Positions 47,835 through 57,817 of a stretch of 64,000 nucleotides of DNA are shown piece after piece (the stretch's first letter is position 1; each line of letters opens with the position of its first letter). The stretch covers positions 184,273-248,272 of the forward strand of contig NZ_MSQB01000004.1 of NCBI RefSeq assembly GCF_002149965.1, read 5' to 3'. Under the pieces are notes generated by a model, which did no database searches, was not told the origin of the DNA, and saw only the letters and a program-made list of their open reading frames with translations. The stretch comes from Novosphingobium panipatense. GTDB lineage: Bacteria > Pseudomonadota > Alphaproteobacteria > Sphingomonadales > Sphingomonadaceae. The translations under genes and the position numbers were made by a program.

Positions 47835-48904
47835 AAAGGCTTCCATTCCTCTTCTGGGGCGAGCGGCGCGAAGATCGCATCCAGCATCGCATCGGTGACG
47901 CCTTCGGGCGCCGGGGGATTCCATTTCGGCGCATTGTCCTTGTCGACGATCACCGCGCGCACGCCTTCCGCGAAGTCCGGCAGGACCAGCACGCGGCTGG
48001 CGATCCGGTACTCCATCGCCATGTTCTGCGCGAAATTGTCGAGGGTCAGCGACGTGGCAAGCTGGCGCAGCGAGACCTTGCAGGCCTGCGGGCTCTTGAT
48101 GCGCAAGGTGGCGAGCTCGCGCGCGGCCCATTCGCTGTCGTCGCTTTCCAGCGAGGCGAGCACCTGTTCCAGCGTATCGAAGGCGAAGTGCCTGCGGATC
48201 TGCGCGGCATGGCCTGCGATCTTCGCTTCGCCGGGCTTTACCGAAAGCGCGCCGAGCACGCCGCCGATTTCATGCCCGGCGGCGATCCGGCGCTTGGCCT
48301 CGGGCAGCGCCTCGCTCGGCAGGTAATGGGTGGCAAGGCCCGCCCAAAGGCATTCCGCGCCGTCGAGCCGCGCGCCGGTCAGCGCGAGGAACTGGCCCAG
48401 CCGCCCGTCCAGCCGGGACAGATACCAGCCGCCGCCGACGTCGGGAAACAGGCCGATGCCGGTTTCGGGCATGGCGAAGCGGGTGTGCTCGGTCGCCACG
48501 CGGAACTGCGCGGGCTGCGAGATGCCGACGCCGCCGCCCATGGTGATCCCGTCCATGAACGCAACGACCGGCTTGCCGTAAGTGAAAAGCTGGTGGTTGA
48601 GCCGGTACTCCGCCAGGAAGAACCGGCGCCCTTCCGCGCCGTGGTCTTCCAGTGCCGAACGGCGCAGCAGGTTGATGTCCCCGCCGGAACAGAACCCGCG
48701 CCCTTCGCTATGCTCGATCATCACGGCCTTCAGATCCGCATCACCGGCCCATCCGGCCAGCAATGCGCTCATCGATTCGCACATGCCGAGCGTCAGCGCG
48801 TGGATCGCCTTGGGGCGGTTGAGCGAGATCACCCCTGCCACGCCTTCACGGCGATCGAGGATTTCCGCGGCCTGGGTCTCTGCGGGCAAAGTATCGGTGG
48901 TCAT
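47831..48904 (-). CDS. 3-hydroxyisobutyryl-CoA hydrolase
   Basis: 357 residues. Longer crotonase of the HIBCH type, with [25 protein letters not shown] and [20 protein letters not shown]. It releases free 3-hydroxyisobutyrate from its CoA ester so that the toxic methacrylyl-CoA pool stays low. Coupled to the hydratase by a 4-bp overlap and 13 bp downstream of the dehydrogenase gene. Confidence 0.94.
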   Translation of the reverse strand: MTTDTLPAETQAAEILDRREGVAGVISLNRPKAIHALTLGMCESMSALLAGWAGDADLKAVMIEHSEGRGFCSGGDINLLRRSALEDHGAEGRRFFLAEYRLNHQLFTYGKPVVAFMDGITMGGGVGISQPAQFRVATEHTRFAMPETGIGLFPDVGGGWYLSRLDGRLGQFLALTGARLDGAECLWAGLATHYLPSEALPEAKRRIAAGHEIGGVLGALSVKPGEAKIAGHAAQIRRHFAFDTLEQVLASLESDDSEWAARELATLRIKSPQACKVSLRQLATSLTLDNFAQNMAMEYRIASRVLVLPDFAEGVRAVIVDKDNAPKWNPPAPEGVTDAMLDAIFAPLAPEEEWKPL

Positions 48905-48917
48905 GTCCTCTGGCCCC

Positions 48918-50060
48918 TTACTTGAGGAGGTCGCGGCCGATGATCATCCGCATGACCTCGTTGGTGCCTTCGAGGATACGATGGACGCGAAGGTCGCGCC
49001 AGAACCGCTCGATGGGATAGTCGCGAAGATAACCGTATCCACCGAACAACTGGAGCGCGCGGTCTACCACCGAGGAACCGGTATCGCTGGCCATCATCTT
49101 GGCCATGGCAGCGAAACGGGTCTTGTCGGGAGCGCCGGCGGTGACCTTGGCGGCGGCAAGATAGAGCAGCGCGCGGGCCGCCTCCAGTTCCGCCGCCATT
49201 TCGGCAAGGCGGAACTGGGTGTTCTGGAATTCCGCGATCGGCTGGTCGAACTGCCTGCGATCCTTCACATATTGCACCGCCTCGTCGAGGCAGCGCTGCG
49301 CCCCGCCGAGCGAGCAGGCGCCGATGTTGAGGCGGCCGCCGTCCAGCCCGGCCATGGCGAACCTGAAGCCCTCGCCCTCGGCGCCGACGCGGTTCTCCAC
49401 CGGGATCCGGGCGTCCTCGAAGATCACCTGCGCGGTGGGCGAGGCATTCCAGCCGAGCTTCTTCTCGGGCGCGCCGAAGGAGACGCCGGGCGTATCCTTG
49501 TCCACCACGAAGCAGGAAATCCCCCGCGACTTGTGCTCGCCGGTGCGCGCCATGACGACATAGACATCGTTATAGCCGCCGCCCGAGATGAACTGCTTGG
49601 TTCCGTTCAGCACATAGTGATCGCCATCGAGGCGCGCGGTAGTCTTGAGCGCTGCGGCGTCGGAGCCGGAGCCCGGCTCGGTCAGGCAGTAGGAGCCGAT
49701 CTTCTCCATCGAACAGAGATCGGGAAGATAGCGATCCTTGAGTTGCTGGTCCCCGAAGCTGTCGATCATCCAGGCGACCATGTTGTGGATCGAGATATAG
49801 GCGCTGGTCGCCGGGCAGCCGTAGGACATGGCCTCCATGATCAGCGCCGCGTCCAGACGGCCAAGGCCGATCCCGCCGCTTTCCTCCGACACGTAGATCG
49901 CGCCGAAGCCCAGCTCGCCCGCCGCCTTCCACACGTCTACCGGATAGTGGTGCTTCTCGTCCCACTCGGCGGCATAAGGGGTGATGCGGTCTGCGGTGAA
50001 CTTGCGTGCGGTCTCCTGGATCGCAAGCTGGTCCTCGGTCAGGCCAAACTGTTCAGTCAT
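48918..50060 (-). CDS. isobutyryl-CoA dehydrogenase-type acyl-CoA dehydrogenase
   Basis: 380 residues, ATG 50060. Standard length, with YCLTEPGSGSDAAAL, the FAD segment QLFGGYGYLRDYPIERFWRD (given as FGGYGYLRDYPIERFWRD) and the catalytic Glu in RILEGTNEVMR, as in medium- and short/branched-chain enzymes. Catalyses isobutyryl-CoA to methacrylyl-CoA, by context in the valine cluster. Confidence 0.94.
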   Translation of the reverse strand: MTEQFGLTEDQLAIQETARKFTADRITPYAAEWDEKHHYPVDVWKAAGELGFGAIYVSEESGGIGLGRLDAALIMEAMSYGCPATSAYISIHNMVAWMIDSFGDQQLKDRYLPDLCSMEKIGSYCLTEPGSGSDAAALKTTARLDGDHYVLNGTKQFISGGGYNDVYVVMARTGEHKSRGISCFVVDKDTPGVSFGAPEKKLGWNASPTAQVIFEDARIPVENRVGAEGEGFRFAMAGLDGGRLNIGACSLGGAQRCLDEAVQYVKDRRQFDQPIAEFQNTQFRLAEMAAELEAARALLYLAAAKVTAGAPDKTRFAAMAKMMASDTGSSVVDRALQLFGGYGYLRDYPIERFWRDLRVHRILEGTNEVMRMIIGRDLLK

Positions 50061-50088
50061 CCTAGTCCCTGTCAGGTAAGCGGCCCCC

Positions 50089-50592
50089 TCAGGAGCACTT
50101 GGTATATGTAAGCGTGCCCGGCATGGCATCCGGTCCCGTATCCTTGCGGATCAATGTCTTGCCGCCGTCAGGCGAGGAGAGCGCGACGTCAAGGTTCCAG
50201 CTCTGACCTTCCCCGGAGAAGGCGAACGCGCCGTCGAGCGCGGAGGCCGAGCCGGACTTAATGGTGCCGAGCTTCGCCACCGATTCATAGAACTTGAGCG
50301 TATCGGCGTCGATCGTCAGCAGGCCCTTGGCATCGCCCATGGTGCTGGTGCAATCGGCATCGACGAGACCCCAGCGCCCCTGCAACTGCGCGGGAATGGC
50401 GGTGGGTATTGTCTCCGCCGAACCCTGCGCTTCATCGCCAGTCGTGGCCGTCTCCACAGGCGCCGCCACCGCCGTGGGGGTGTCCGTGGGCTTTGCCGGC
50501 TCCTTCGAGCAGGCCGCCAGGCCCAGGGCAAGCGCGGAGGCGGCCAGGGCCAATACGAGCTTCGGTAAAAGGGCGTTGCCGATCTTCATCAT
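50089..50592 (-). CDS. putative lipoprotein
   Basis: 167 residues from ATG 50592 (ATG 50589 is alternative), with GGAAGG upstream. The signal peptide ends in lipobox LGLAAC with C28 lipidated. An Ala/Thr/Pro-rich linker follows, then a compact domain with LQGRWGLVDADCTSTMGDAKG, given as LQGRWGLVDADC and TSTMGDAKG, probably a small beta-barrel. Function unknown. It interrupts the valine-degradation genes and is preceded by a long hairpin. Confidence 0.8.
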   Translation of the reverse strand: MMKIGNALLPKLVLALAASALALGLAACSKEPAKPTDTPTAVAAPVETATTGDEAQGSAETIPTAIPAQLQGRWGLVDADCTSTMGDAKGLLTIDADTLKFYESVAKLGTIKSGSASALDGAFAFSGEGQSWNLDVALSSPDGGKTLIRKDTGPDAMPGTLTYTKCS

Positions 50593-50605
50593 CAAGCATC
50601 CTTCC

Positions 50606-50641
50606 ATAATGCGGGCGTTTCCAGGGAAACACCCGCATTAT
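50606..50641 (-). promoter_or_regulatory. long stem-loop between mmsA and the lipoprotein gene
   Basis: Two 17-nt arms starting ATAATGCGGG and ending CCCGCATTAT pair with one C-A mismatch and a two-base loop. It lies 18 bp after the mmsA stop and just before the GGAAGG of the lipoprotein gene. There is no T-tract on the minus strand, so it may stabilise the mmsA 3' end or modulate expression rather than terminate. Confidence 0.65.
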
Positions 50642-50659
50642 CAGGCATGTTCCCTCATA

Positions 50660-52153
50660 TCACCCCATGGTCGGAATGATGAAGGCGCTGTCGCCTGCGC
50701 CGCCGTCAGGCCAGCGCTGGGTCACGGTCTTCACCTTGGTCCAAAAGCGCACGCCTTCCATGCCGTACTGGTTGTGATCGCCAAAGGCCGAACGCTTCCA
50801 GCCGCCGAAGCTGTGATAGGCCACAGGCACCGGGATCGGCACGTTGACGCCGACCATGCCCACCTGCACCCGGTTCACGAACTCGCGCGCGGCATGGCCA
50901 TTGCGCGTGAAGATGGCAACGCCGTTGCCGTACTGGTGCTTCGTCGGAAGCTCCACTGCCTCCTCGAAGGTCTTGGCACGGACGATCTGCAGCACCGGAC
51001 CGAAGATCTCTTCCTTGTAGGCGCTCATCTCGGGCGTCACATGATCGAACAGCGACGGGCCGACGAAGAAGCCTTCCTCATAGCCCTGCAGCGAGAAGCC
51101 GCGACCGTCTACCACCAGTTCCGCGCCTTCATCGACGCCGGTCTGGATCCAGTTCTCGATCTTCTGCTTGTGGACGGCGGTGACGACCGGGCCGTACTGC
51201 GCCTCGGGATCGTTGGAGACGCCCACCTTCAGCTTGTCGATCGCGGCGACCAGCTTTTCGCGCAGGATGTCTGCGGTTTCGTCACCCACGGGAACGGCAA
51301 CCGGCAGCGCCATGCAGCGCTCGCCCGCCGAGCCATAGGCAGCGCCCATGATGTCGTTCACGGCCTGGTCCATGTCCGCATCGGGCATGACGATCGCGTG
51401 GTTCTTCGCGCCGCCCATCGCCTGAACGCGCTTGCCCGCCGCGACACCGCGCGAATAGACGTAGTGCGCGATGTCGGACGAACCGACGAAGCTGACGGCC
51501 GCGATGCCCGGATGGTCGAGGATCGCGTCCACCATCTCCTTGTCGCCATGGATCACCTGCAGCACGCCTTCGGGCGCACCCGCTTCCAGGAACAGTTCGG
51601 CGATACGGTTCGGCACCGAAGGATCGCGCTCGGACGGCTTGAGGATGAAGGTATTGCCCACCGCGACGGCGGGGGCGAACATCCACATCGGGATCATCGC
51701 CGGAAAGTTGAACGGGGTGATGCCCGCGCCCACGCCCAGCGGCGCGCGCAGCGAATAGACGTCGATGCCGGGACCGGCGCCCTGCGTGTACTCGCCCTTG
51801 AGCATATGCGGGATGCCGCAGCAGAACTCGACCACTTCAAGCCCGCGCTGTATGTCGCCCTTGGCATCGTCCACCACTTTGCCGTGCTCGCTGGCCAGGA
51901 GTTCGGCCAAGCTCTGCATGTTCTGTTCGATCAGTTCCTTGAACTTGAACAGCACGCGGGCGCGGCGCTGCGGGTTCATCGCCGCCCACTGAGGCTGCAC
52001 CGCCTGCGCCGTGGCCACCGCGCGGTCGAGCAGCGCGGCATCGCCCAGCGGAACCTGGGCCTGCACCGCACCGGTGCTGGGGTTGAAGACGTCGCCCAGG
52101 CGCGCGGCCGAACCGCCGCTTCCGCCGACAACGAGGTGGTCAATCAGGCGCAT
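50660..52153 (-). CDS. mmsA: CoA-acylating methylmalonate-semialdehyde dehydrogenase
   Basis: 497 residues of the aldehyde dehydrogenase family. The catalytic Cys is C280 in GSAGERCMALPV, and an N-terminal ITPFNFPAMIPMW matches the family. It converts methylmalonate semialdehyde to propionyl-CoA with release of CO2. First gene of the minus-strand cluster; a LysR gene is divergent. Confidence 0.95.
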   Translation of the reverse strand: MRLIDHLVVGGSGGSAARLGDVFNPSTGAVQAQVPLGDAALLDRAVATAQAVQPQWAAMNPQRRARVLFKFKELIEQNMQSLAELLASEHGKVVDDAKGDIQRGLEVVEFCCGIPHMLKGEYTQGAGPGIDVYSLRAPLGVGAGITPFNFPAMIPMWMFAPAVAVGNTFILKPSERDPSVPNRIAELFLEAGAPEGVLQVIHGDKEMVDAILDHPGIAAVSFVGSSDIAHYVYSRGVAAGKRVQAMGGAKNHAIVMPDADMDQAVNDIMGAAYGSAGERCMALPVAVPVGDETADILREKLVAAIDKLKVGVSNDPEAQYGPVVTAVHKQKIENWIQTGVDEGAELVVDGRGFSLQGYEEGFFVGPSLFDHVTPEMSAYKEEIFGPVLQIVRAKTFEEAVELPTKHQYGNGVAIFTRNGHAAREFVNRVQVGMVGVNVPIPVPVAYHSFGGWKRSAFGDHNQYGMEGVRFWTKVKTVTQRWPDGGAGDSAFIIPTMG

Positions 52154-52304
52154 TCCTCATCCTTTCGCAATCTTTCTCGCAGGCACTCTTCGCGCCCTTT
52201 CCACGGTAGGTGGTCCCGCTCCGATTTGCAGGCAAGCTGAAAATACGCCATCGATAACTGCACATTTGCAGCCTAGAGGATCACTTTGCCGCGGTGACGA
52301 TACA

Positions 52305-53204
52305 TTGACGATACCTTCGATCGACTGGAGCGACTACCAGGCCTTCCTCGCCATCGCCCGGGCGGGGCAACTGGCCGGAGCCGCGCGCGCACTCGGCGTC
52401 GACCCCACCACCGTAGGCCGCCGCCTGCGCCGCCTCGAAGCCTCGCTGGGCACGGCTCTTTTCGAACAGACCCGCAGCGGGCAGGAGTTGACCGAAGCGG
52501 GAGAAACGCTGCTTTCCTCGGTCGAGGCCATGGCCAGCGCCGCCGGAAGGATCGCCGAGCAGGCCGATGGCCATGACGGGCTCTACGGCACCTTGCGGAT
52601 CAGCACGTCCGAAGGGTTCGGTTGCTGGTTCCTGGCCCGCCATATCCCCCGCTTCCAGGCGGCCCATCCGCGCCTTGCCATCGATCTCGTCGCCAGCAGC
52701 GGCTTTCTCAGCCCGACCCGGCGCGAGGCGGACGTGGCGGTGATGCTCTCGCGCCCGCGCACCGGCCCGCTGGTGGCGCACAAGCTATCGGACTACACTT
52801 TGAGGCTCTATGCCACGCGGGACTATCTCGACGCGCGCGGCACCCCGGCCCGCCCGGCGGACCTGCTCGACGGGCACACCCTGGTCGGCTATATCCCCGA
52901 CCTCGTCTACTCGCCCGAACTGCGCTATCTCGACGAGATCCAGCCGGGCCTGAAAGCGGCGATCCGTTCGCCCAGCATCACCGCGCAGCACAGCATGATC
53001 GCCGGTGGCGGAGGCCTGGGCGTATTGCCCTGCTTCATGGCCGAAACCGACCCGCGCCTGGTTGCCGTCCTGCCCGAAAAGCGCATCGTCCGCAGCTTCT
53101 GGTTCGTCACGCACCAGGACATACGCAAGCTCCCGCGCGTAACGGCCTTCCGCCAATGGCTTGACGAAACCGCCGCGCGGATGGAGGGGATACTCAAGCC
53201 CTGA
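52305..53204 (+). CDS. LysR-family transcriptional regulator
   Basis: 299 residues if TTG 52305 is the start; no ATG or GTG lies in frame nearby and this gives the usual length. The N-terminal winged helix has QAFLAIARAGQLAGAARALG and TVGRRLRRLEASLGTALFEQ. The effector domain follows (LRISTSEGFGCWFLARHIPR onwards). It is divergent from mmsA with a 151-bp gap and is the likely regulator of the valine cluster. Note the second-site GLGVLPCFMAE at the C-terminus, typical of the family. Confidence 0.85.
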   Translation: MTIPSIDWSDYQAFLAIARAGQLAGAARALGVDPTTVGRRLRRLEASLGTALFEQTRSGQELTEAGETLLSSVEAMASAAGRIAEQADGHDGLYGTLRISTSEGFGCWFLARHIPRFQAAHPRLAIDLVASSGFLSPTRREADVAVMLSRPRTGPLVAHKLSDYTLRLYATRDYLDARGTPARPADLLDGHTLVGYIPDLVYSPELRYLDEIQPGLKAAIRSPSITAQHSMIAGGGGLGVLPCFMAETDPRLVAVLPEKRIVRSFWFVTHQDIRKLPRVTAFRQWLDETAARMEGILKP

Positions 53205-53225
53205 CGCCCGCCTTTCCATGACAGG

Positions 53226-53729
53226 ATGAACCACCCAGTGACGACAACCACCATCGATCCGGCAGCATTCCGCAAGGTGCTGGGCAGCTACCCCACCGGC
53301 GTCTGCGTGATAACCGCGCTCGACGAAGACAGGCCCGCGGGCATGGTGGTCGGTTCCTTCACCTCGGTTTCGCTCGATCCCCCGCTCGTGGGCTTCTTCC
53401 CCGATCGCAAGAGCACCTCGTGGCCGCTGATCGAGAAGGCCGGGCATTTCTGCGTCAACGTCATGGCCAGCGACCAGACCGAAGTCTGCCGCGCGGTAAC
53501 CGCCAGGGGCGAGCAGAAGTTCGTGGGCGTGGATTACATCGTCTCGGATCACAACCTGCCGATCATCAAGGATTCGATCGCCGCCATCGAATGCCGCCTC
53601 TATTCGGTGACCGAAGCGGGCGATCACTGGTTTGTCCTGGGCGAAGTCCTGAGCATGGAAGTGGTTCGCGAGGACGATCCCATGCTGTTCCACAAAGGCC
53701 GCTACGGCGGTTTTGCCGAACGCATGTAA
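53226..53729 (+). CDS. flavin reductase-like domain protein
   Basis: 167 residues, of the HpaC/FMN-binding split-barrel family. Core blocks are FRKVLGSYPTGVCVITA, GMVVGSFTSVSLDPPLV and GHFCVNVMASDQ. It probably reduces FMN or FAD for a two-component monooxygenase, but none is next to it in the window. It starts 21 bp after the LysR gene and precedes an SDR, so it belongs to the second catabolic island. Confidence 0.88.
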   Translation: MNHPVTTTTIDPAAFRKVLGSYPTGVCVITALDEDRPAGMVVGSFTSVSLDPPLVGFFPDRKSTSWPLIEKAGHFCVNVMASDQTEVCRAVTARGEQKFVGVDYIVSDHNLPIIKDSIAAIECRLYSVTEAGDHWFVLGEVLSMEVVREDDPMLFHKGRYGGFAERM

Positions 53730-53806
53730 CCTGCCCGCTTGACTCTCGCCGCGCGCGCTGTTCACCCGTTCAGCACAAACGCAGCAGCACCGCGGGAGAG
53801 AATTTC

Positions 53807-54559
53807 ATGACACGTTCGCTTGAAGGCAAGGTCGCCGTCGTTACCGGCGGCGGTTCGGGCATCGGACGCGGCATCGCCGTTCGGCTGGCCGAGGACAAGG
53901 CCGCCATTGCCGTATGGGATCTCAACCCGGAAGGCGCGGCGGAAACCGTGCGGATGATCGAGGCGGAAGGCGGCAAGGCCATCGCGGTCACGGCCGACTG
54001 TTCGGACAAGGCAGCGATCAAGGCCGCCGCCGACGAGACTCGTGCAAAGTTCGGCCCGATCGCGATCCTCGTCAACAATGCGGGCATCGCCCCCTTCACG
54101 CCCTTCCTCGATATCGAGGATGACGAATTCGACAAAGTGATCCGCATCAACCTCAAGGGCCCGTGGCTGGTTACCAAGGAGATCGTGCCCGACATGCTGG
54201 CGGCACAATGGGGCCGGATCATCAACATCACCTCGTCCTCCACCCAGTCCGGTTCCTTCGCGCAAAGCCATTACGTTTCGTCCAAGGGCGGCCTCCTCGG
54301 CATGACCAAGGCTCTGGCGATGGAACTGGGCGGCACCGGCATTACCGCCAACATGATCCCACCGGGCTCGATCGACACGCCCATGCTGCGCCAGGCGCCG
54401 ATCGATGCCGATGCCTACGGCAAGTCCCTGCCCGTCAAGCGGCTCGGTCAGGTCGCCGATATCGCAGCCGCCGCCGCTTTCCTCGCCTCCGAGGAAGCCA
54501 GCTACATGACCGGGCAGACGATCAGCACCAATGGCGGCCGGTACATGGGCTCTGCCTGA
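53807..54559 (+). CDS. short-chain dehydrogenase/reductase
   Basis: 250 residues, ATG 53807 with GGGAGAG upstream. TGGGSGIG (13-20), NNAG, and the catalytic Ser-Tyr-Lys in ITSSSTQSGS and HYVSSKGG. The C-terminal PGSIDTPML and TGQTISTNGGRYM are typical of classical SDRs. Oxidises or reduces a hydroxyl/keto group of a pathway intermediate; substrate unknown. Confidence 0.9.
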   Translation: MTRSLEGKVAVVTGGGSGIGRGIAVRLAEDKAAIAVWDLNPEGAAETVRMIEAEGGKAIAVTADCSDKAAIKAAADETRAKFGPIAILVNNAGIAPFTPFLDIEDDEFDKVIRINLKGPWLVTKEIVPDMLAAQWGRIINITSSSTQSGSFAQSHYVSSKGGLLGMTKALAMELGGTGITANMIPPGSIDTPMLRQAPIDADAYGKSLPVKRLGQVADIAAAAAFLASEEASYMTGQTISTNGGRYMGSA

Positions 54560-54602
54560 TTTTAGGGTGCGGAAAGGGGATGGGCGCGTTAGCCTCGTCC
54601 CC

Positions 54603-55394
54603 ATGACGCAGGACTTCCGTATCGAAACGAACGGCGCAACCCTCTCTGGATGGCGCCGCGAAGGCACCGGCACGACGCTGGTGCTCGTTCACGGCTTCGG
54701 CGGCTCCCGGCACGACTGGGAGCCGGTCATTGCCGAGCTGCCTGCCGACATGGCGCTGATCGCCTACGACCAGCGGGGTTTCGGAGAGTCGCCAGCCGTA
54801 CCGGGCAAGACCTTCTCGCATGCCGAGGACCTGCTCGCCTTGCTCGATACCCTGGACATCGGGCAAGCCGATCTGTGCGGCCTTTCGATGGGCGGCGGCA
54901 CCGTTTTCAATTTCGCGTTGAACTGGCCGGAGCGGGTGCGGCGGCTGGTGCTGGTCAGCCCGCTCATGGTCGGCTGGTCATGGAGTGCGGACTGGGTGGA
55001 GCGCTGGAAGGCGATCGGCCGCGCGGCCCGAAGCGGCGACATGGCCGCCGCCCGCGAACTCTGGTGGCGCCATCCCCTGTTCGATACCACCCGCCAAGGC
55101 CCCTCCGCAGATCGCCTGCGCGCCGGGATCGAGGCCTTTCACGGCAGCCAGTGGGTGGAAGACCTCCAGCGGCCGGAACTGCCCGAAGTCGATCGGCTGA
55201 CCGCGCTAAGCCGTCCCACGCTTCTGCTGACCGGCAGCCATGACACGCAGGACTTTCGTCTGATGGCGGACCTGATCGCCGGGGCGAGCGACCAGGTCCA
55301 CCGGATCGACCATCAGGATGCGGGCCACCTGCTCAATCTCGAACTCCCGGAGACGATCGCCCGCGAGATCGCCGCCTTTCCAAGAACTCTCTAG
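54603..55394 (+). CDS. alpha/beta hydrolase
   Basis: 263 residues. The nucleophile elbow GLSMGGG has S95; the oxyanion HGFGGS is at 30-35; the acid and His are in LLTGSHD and DAGHLLNLE. Its fold is that of ring-cleavage product hydrolases and esterases. It starts 43 bp after the SDR gene. Its stop overlaps the stop of the convergent receptor gene (CTAG). Confidence 0.9.
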   Translation: MTQDFRIETNGATLSGWRREGTGTTLVLVHGFGGSRHDWEPVIAELPADMALIAYDQRGFGESPAVPGKTFSHAEDLLALLDTLDIGQADLCGLSMGGGTVFNFALNWPERVRRLVLVSPLMVGWSWSADWVERWKAIGRAARSGDMAAARELWWRHPLFDTTRQGPSADRLRAGIEAFHGSQWVEDLQRPELPEVDRLTALSRPTLLLTGSHDTQDFRLMADLIAGASDQVHRIDHQDAGHLLNLELPETIAREIAAFPRTL

Positions 55395-57751
55395 AAACTG
55401 TACCGTATTTCCAGACCATAAGTGCGCGGTTCGCCCACCGCGGCGGCATTGTGGCCCAGCGCGGCGGCCAGCGTCATGCCGCCGACGAAATAGGCCTTGT
55501 CCGTCAGGTTCTTGGCAAATAGCGCGGCCGAGAAGCCCGATCCCATGATCTTGTTCCAGTCCAGCCTGCCATTCACCAGCACATAGTCCGGCAGCCTGGT
55601 CCCCGGCGCGATGGAATCCGCTGCGTTGGAGAAATACTGCGCGGTCTGGCCGTAGAGATCGCCGCGCAGGGAGACTTCGCCCGCATCCTCACCCACCGGC
55701 AGGAACACTTGCGCATAGGCGGTGCCGGAAAACTTCGGCGTATCGCCCACCGGCCCGTAGGAATAGGGCGTGCCGAACAGTTCGATCTGGCCGTCGGTGA
55801 ACGTCGCCTTGGTGTAGGCCGCCGAACCTCCGATCTCCAGCCATGCAGCCGGGCGGATATTGCCCTGCGCCTCGAAGCCCCAGATCCGTTCCGACGGCAC
55901 GTTGGCGGTCACCGCGATCGAGGCGAGGCCGCTGGGGCCGTCCGGGTCGGGAAATTCCACGCGCTGCACATCCTGCACCCACTGGATGAACACGGCGCTG
56001 GCGAAATTGGCGGGACGGCCCATGACATCGCCCGCGAACTTCACGCCGCCCTCGATATCCTGCGTATGCTCCGAATTGAACAAGTTGCCGCCATCGGTCG
56101 CCGTCGCGTTGACCGGCGGGGCGGCGCCGTTGAAACCGCCCGAACGGAAGCTCCCGCGCGTCTTGAGATAGGCGAACCAGTCCGGTGTAACCTTGTATTC
56201 CAGCCCCACTTCCCAGGACGGATCGTGGAAGGTCTTCTTCTGGTCCGGTGCGCCGTAAGTGTAGGTCGCGCCGGGAAGCTGGGCGATCGAGACCCGCTCC
56301 CAGGTATAGCGCAGCCCCCCGGTCAGCTTCAGGTCCGGCAAGACTGCGTAGGAGATCTGGCCGTAGACGGCATTGGTCCGGTTGCGGATGCGGAAGTTAT
56401 TGGTGACGTAGCTGGGCGCAATGATCGGCGAGACGTCGAAATAGGTCTGCGGCCAGAGCGTATCGCTGCGCTGGTTCTGGAAGTAGTAACCGAAGATATA
56501 GTCCAGCTTGCCGTCCATCGCATCGCCGACCAGTTGCAATTCCTCGGAGACGGAGCGGACCTTCAACTGGTTGCCATACTCGTCCGCCGCGGCATTGGCG
56601 GTCAGGATCGTCACGAAGGGCGCGCCCAGCTGCGGCTGTTCGGAACGGGTCTTGGAATCCGACCAGCCGAAGATGTTGCGCAGCGTCATGCTGTCGCTCA
56701 GCTCCGCCTCGGTCGTGTTGGTGACGAACCAGTCCTTGCCGTGGTGGCTGGCCCCGCCGGGATGGCGCGTCTTGTAAGGCCCGATGCGGCGCTGTTCGTT
56801 CACGTAGTCGATCAGGCCCGGCGCATAGGCATCGGGGTGTGTGGCCAGATAGGCGTCCCACGATCCGGGCCCGGTGATCGCGTCCAGCCCCGGCCCGAAG
56901 AGCGAGCCCGCCCCACAGGTCAGCGCGAAACCGTTGTTGGTCTGGCCGCAGGAATAGACGCTGTAGGTGTAGGACGCGCCGGTATTGGTGCCGCGCGTAT
57001 TGGTATATTGCAGCATGGTGGTGTTGCTGATCGTATCGGTGGGCTTCACCGTCAGCGTCACGCGGCCGCTGTCGCGGCGGATGTCGCCCAGCCGCTCGTC
57101 GTTCAGCAGGTTGCGGATATAGCCATCCTTGCGGATCACGTCGAAAGCGCCGCGCAGCAGGATCTTGTCCGCCAGCAGGGGCACGTTCAGCATCCCCTCG
57201 CCTTCCCACATGTCGTAATTACCGACGCGGCCGGTCAGCGCCGCCTCCAGCTTGTCGCTGGGCTTGGCCGAATTGTAGAGCACCGCGCCGCCGGTGGCAT
57301 TGCGGCCGAACAGCGTGCCCTGCGGGCCTTTCAGCACCTGCACGTTCTCCAGATCGTAGAACGAGGAGGCGCTGTTGATCGTCAGCGGCACTTCGTTGAG
57401 ATAGGCGATGACGGCCGAGGGCGAACCCGAGAACGTATCGGCGGACTGCCCACGGATCGAGTACGTCAGCGAGTTGTTGCCCTGTGTCTGGCGGATCGTC
57501 AGGCCCGGCGCGATACGTTGCAGGTCGGAATCGGTCTTCACCCCGCGCTCGACCAGATCGGTGGCACTCAGCGCGGTGATCGCCGCCGGCACGGTGGACA
57601 GACTTTCGTCACGCCGCCGTGCGGTGACGACGATATCGCCTTCATGGACCGTGACATTGCCTGCTGGGGCTTGCTGCGTTTGTGCATGAGCGCCGTTCAC
57701 GCCCGACAGCACGGTTCCGGCCGCAAGCGCGACCTTCAGACAGTTCCTCAT
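55391..57751 (-). CDS. TonB-dependent outer-membrane receptor
   Basis: 786 residues from ATG 57751 with a signal peptide ending at AHAQ. A TonB box-like EGDIVVTARRR lies at about 38-48. The plug domain contains PAAITALSATDLVERG and VQVLKGPQGTLFGRNATGGAV (given as VLKGPQGTLFGRNATGG), and the barrel ends in YGLEIRYSF with a terminal Phe. Receptors of this type in sphingomonads import hydrophobic or bulky substrates, not only siderophores. It is the first large component of the minus-strand group receptor, SDR, P450 and ferredoxin, and probably supplies its substrate. Confidence 0.93.
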   Translation of the reverse strand: MRNCLKVALAAGTVLSGVNGAHAQTQQAPAGNVTVHEGDIVVTARRRDESLSTVPAAITALSATDLVERGVKTDSDLQRIAPGLTIRQTQGNNSLTYSIRGQSADTFSGSPSAVIAYLNEVPLTINSASSFYDLENVQVLKGPQGTLFGRNATGGAVLYNSAKPSDKLEAALTGRVGNYDMWEGEGMLNVPLLADKILLRGAFDVIRKDGYIRNLLNDERLGDIRRDSGRVTLTVKPTDTISNTTMLQYTNTRGTNTGASYTYSVYSCGQTNNGFALTCGAGSLFGPGLDAITGPGSWDAYLATHPDAYAPGLIDYVNEQRRIGPYKTRHPGGASHHGKDWFVTNTTEAELSDSMTLRNIFGWSDSKTRSEQPQLGAPFVTILTANAAADEYGNQLKVRSVSEELQLVGDAMDGKLDYIFGYYFQNQRSDTLWPQTYFDVSPIIAPSYVTNNFRIRNRTNAVYGQISYAVLPDLKLTGGLRYTWERVSIAQLPGATYTYGAPDQKKTFHDPSWEVGLEYKVTPDWFAYLKTRGSFRSGGFNGAAPPVNATATDGGNLFNSEHTQDIEGGVKFAGDVMGRPANFASAVFIQWVQDVQRVEFPDPDGPSGLASIAVTANVPSERIWGFEAQGNIRPAAWLEIGGSAAYTKATFTDGQIELFGTPYSYGPVGDTPKFSGTAYAQVFLPVGEDAGEVSLRGDLYGQTAQYFSNAADSIAPGTRLPDYVLVNGRLDWNKIMGSGFSAALFAKNLTDKAYFVGGMTLAAALGHNAAAVGEPRTYGLEIRYSF

Positions 57752-57817
57752 GTTTCCTCTCCTCCCCGGAAAGCGGCACACCACCGCTTCCAATGCTTCG
57801 CCCCGTCTTCAGGGTCT

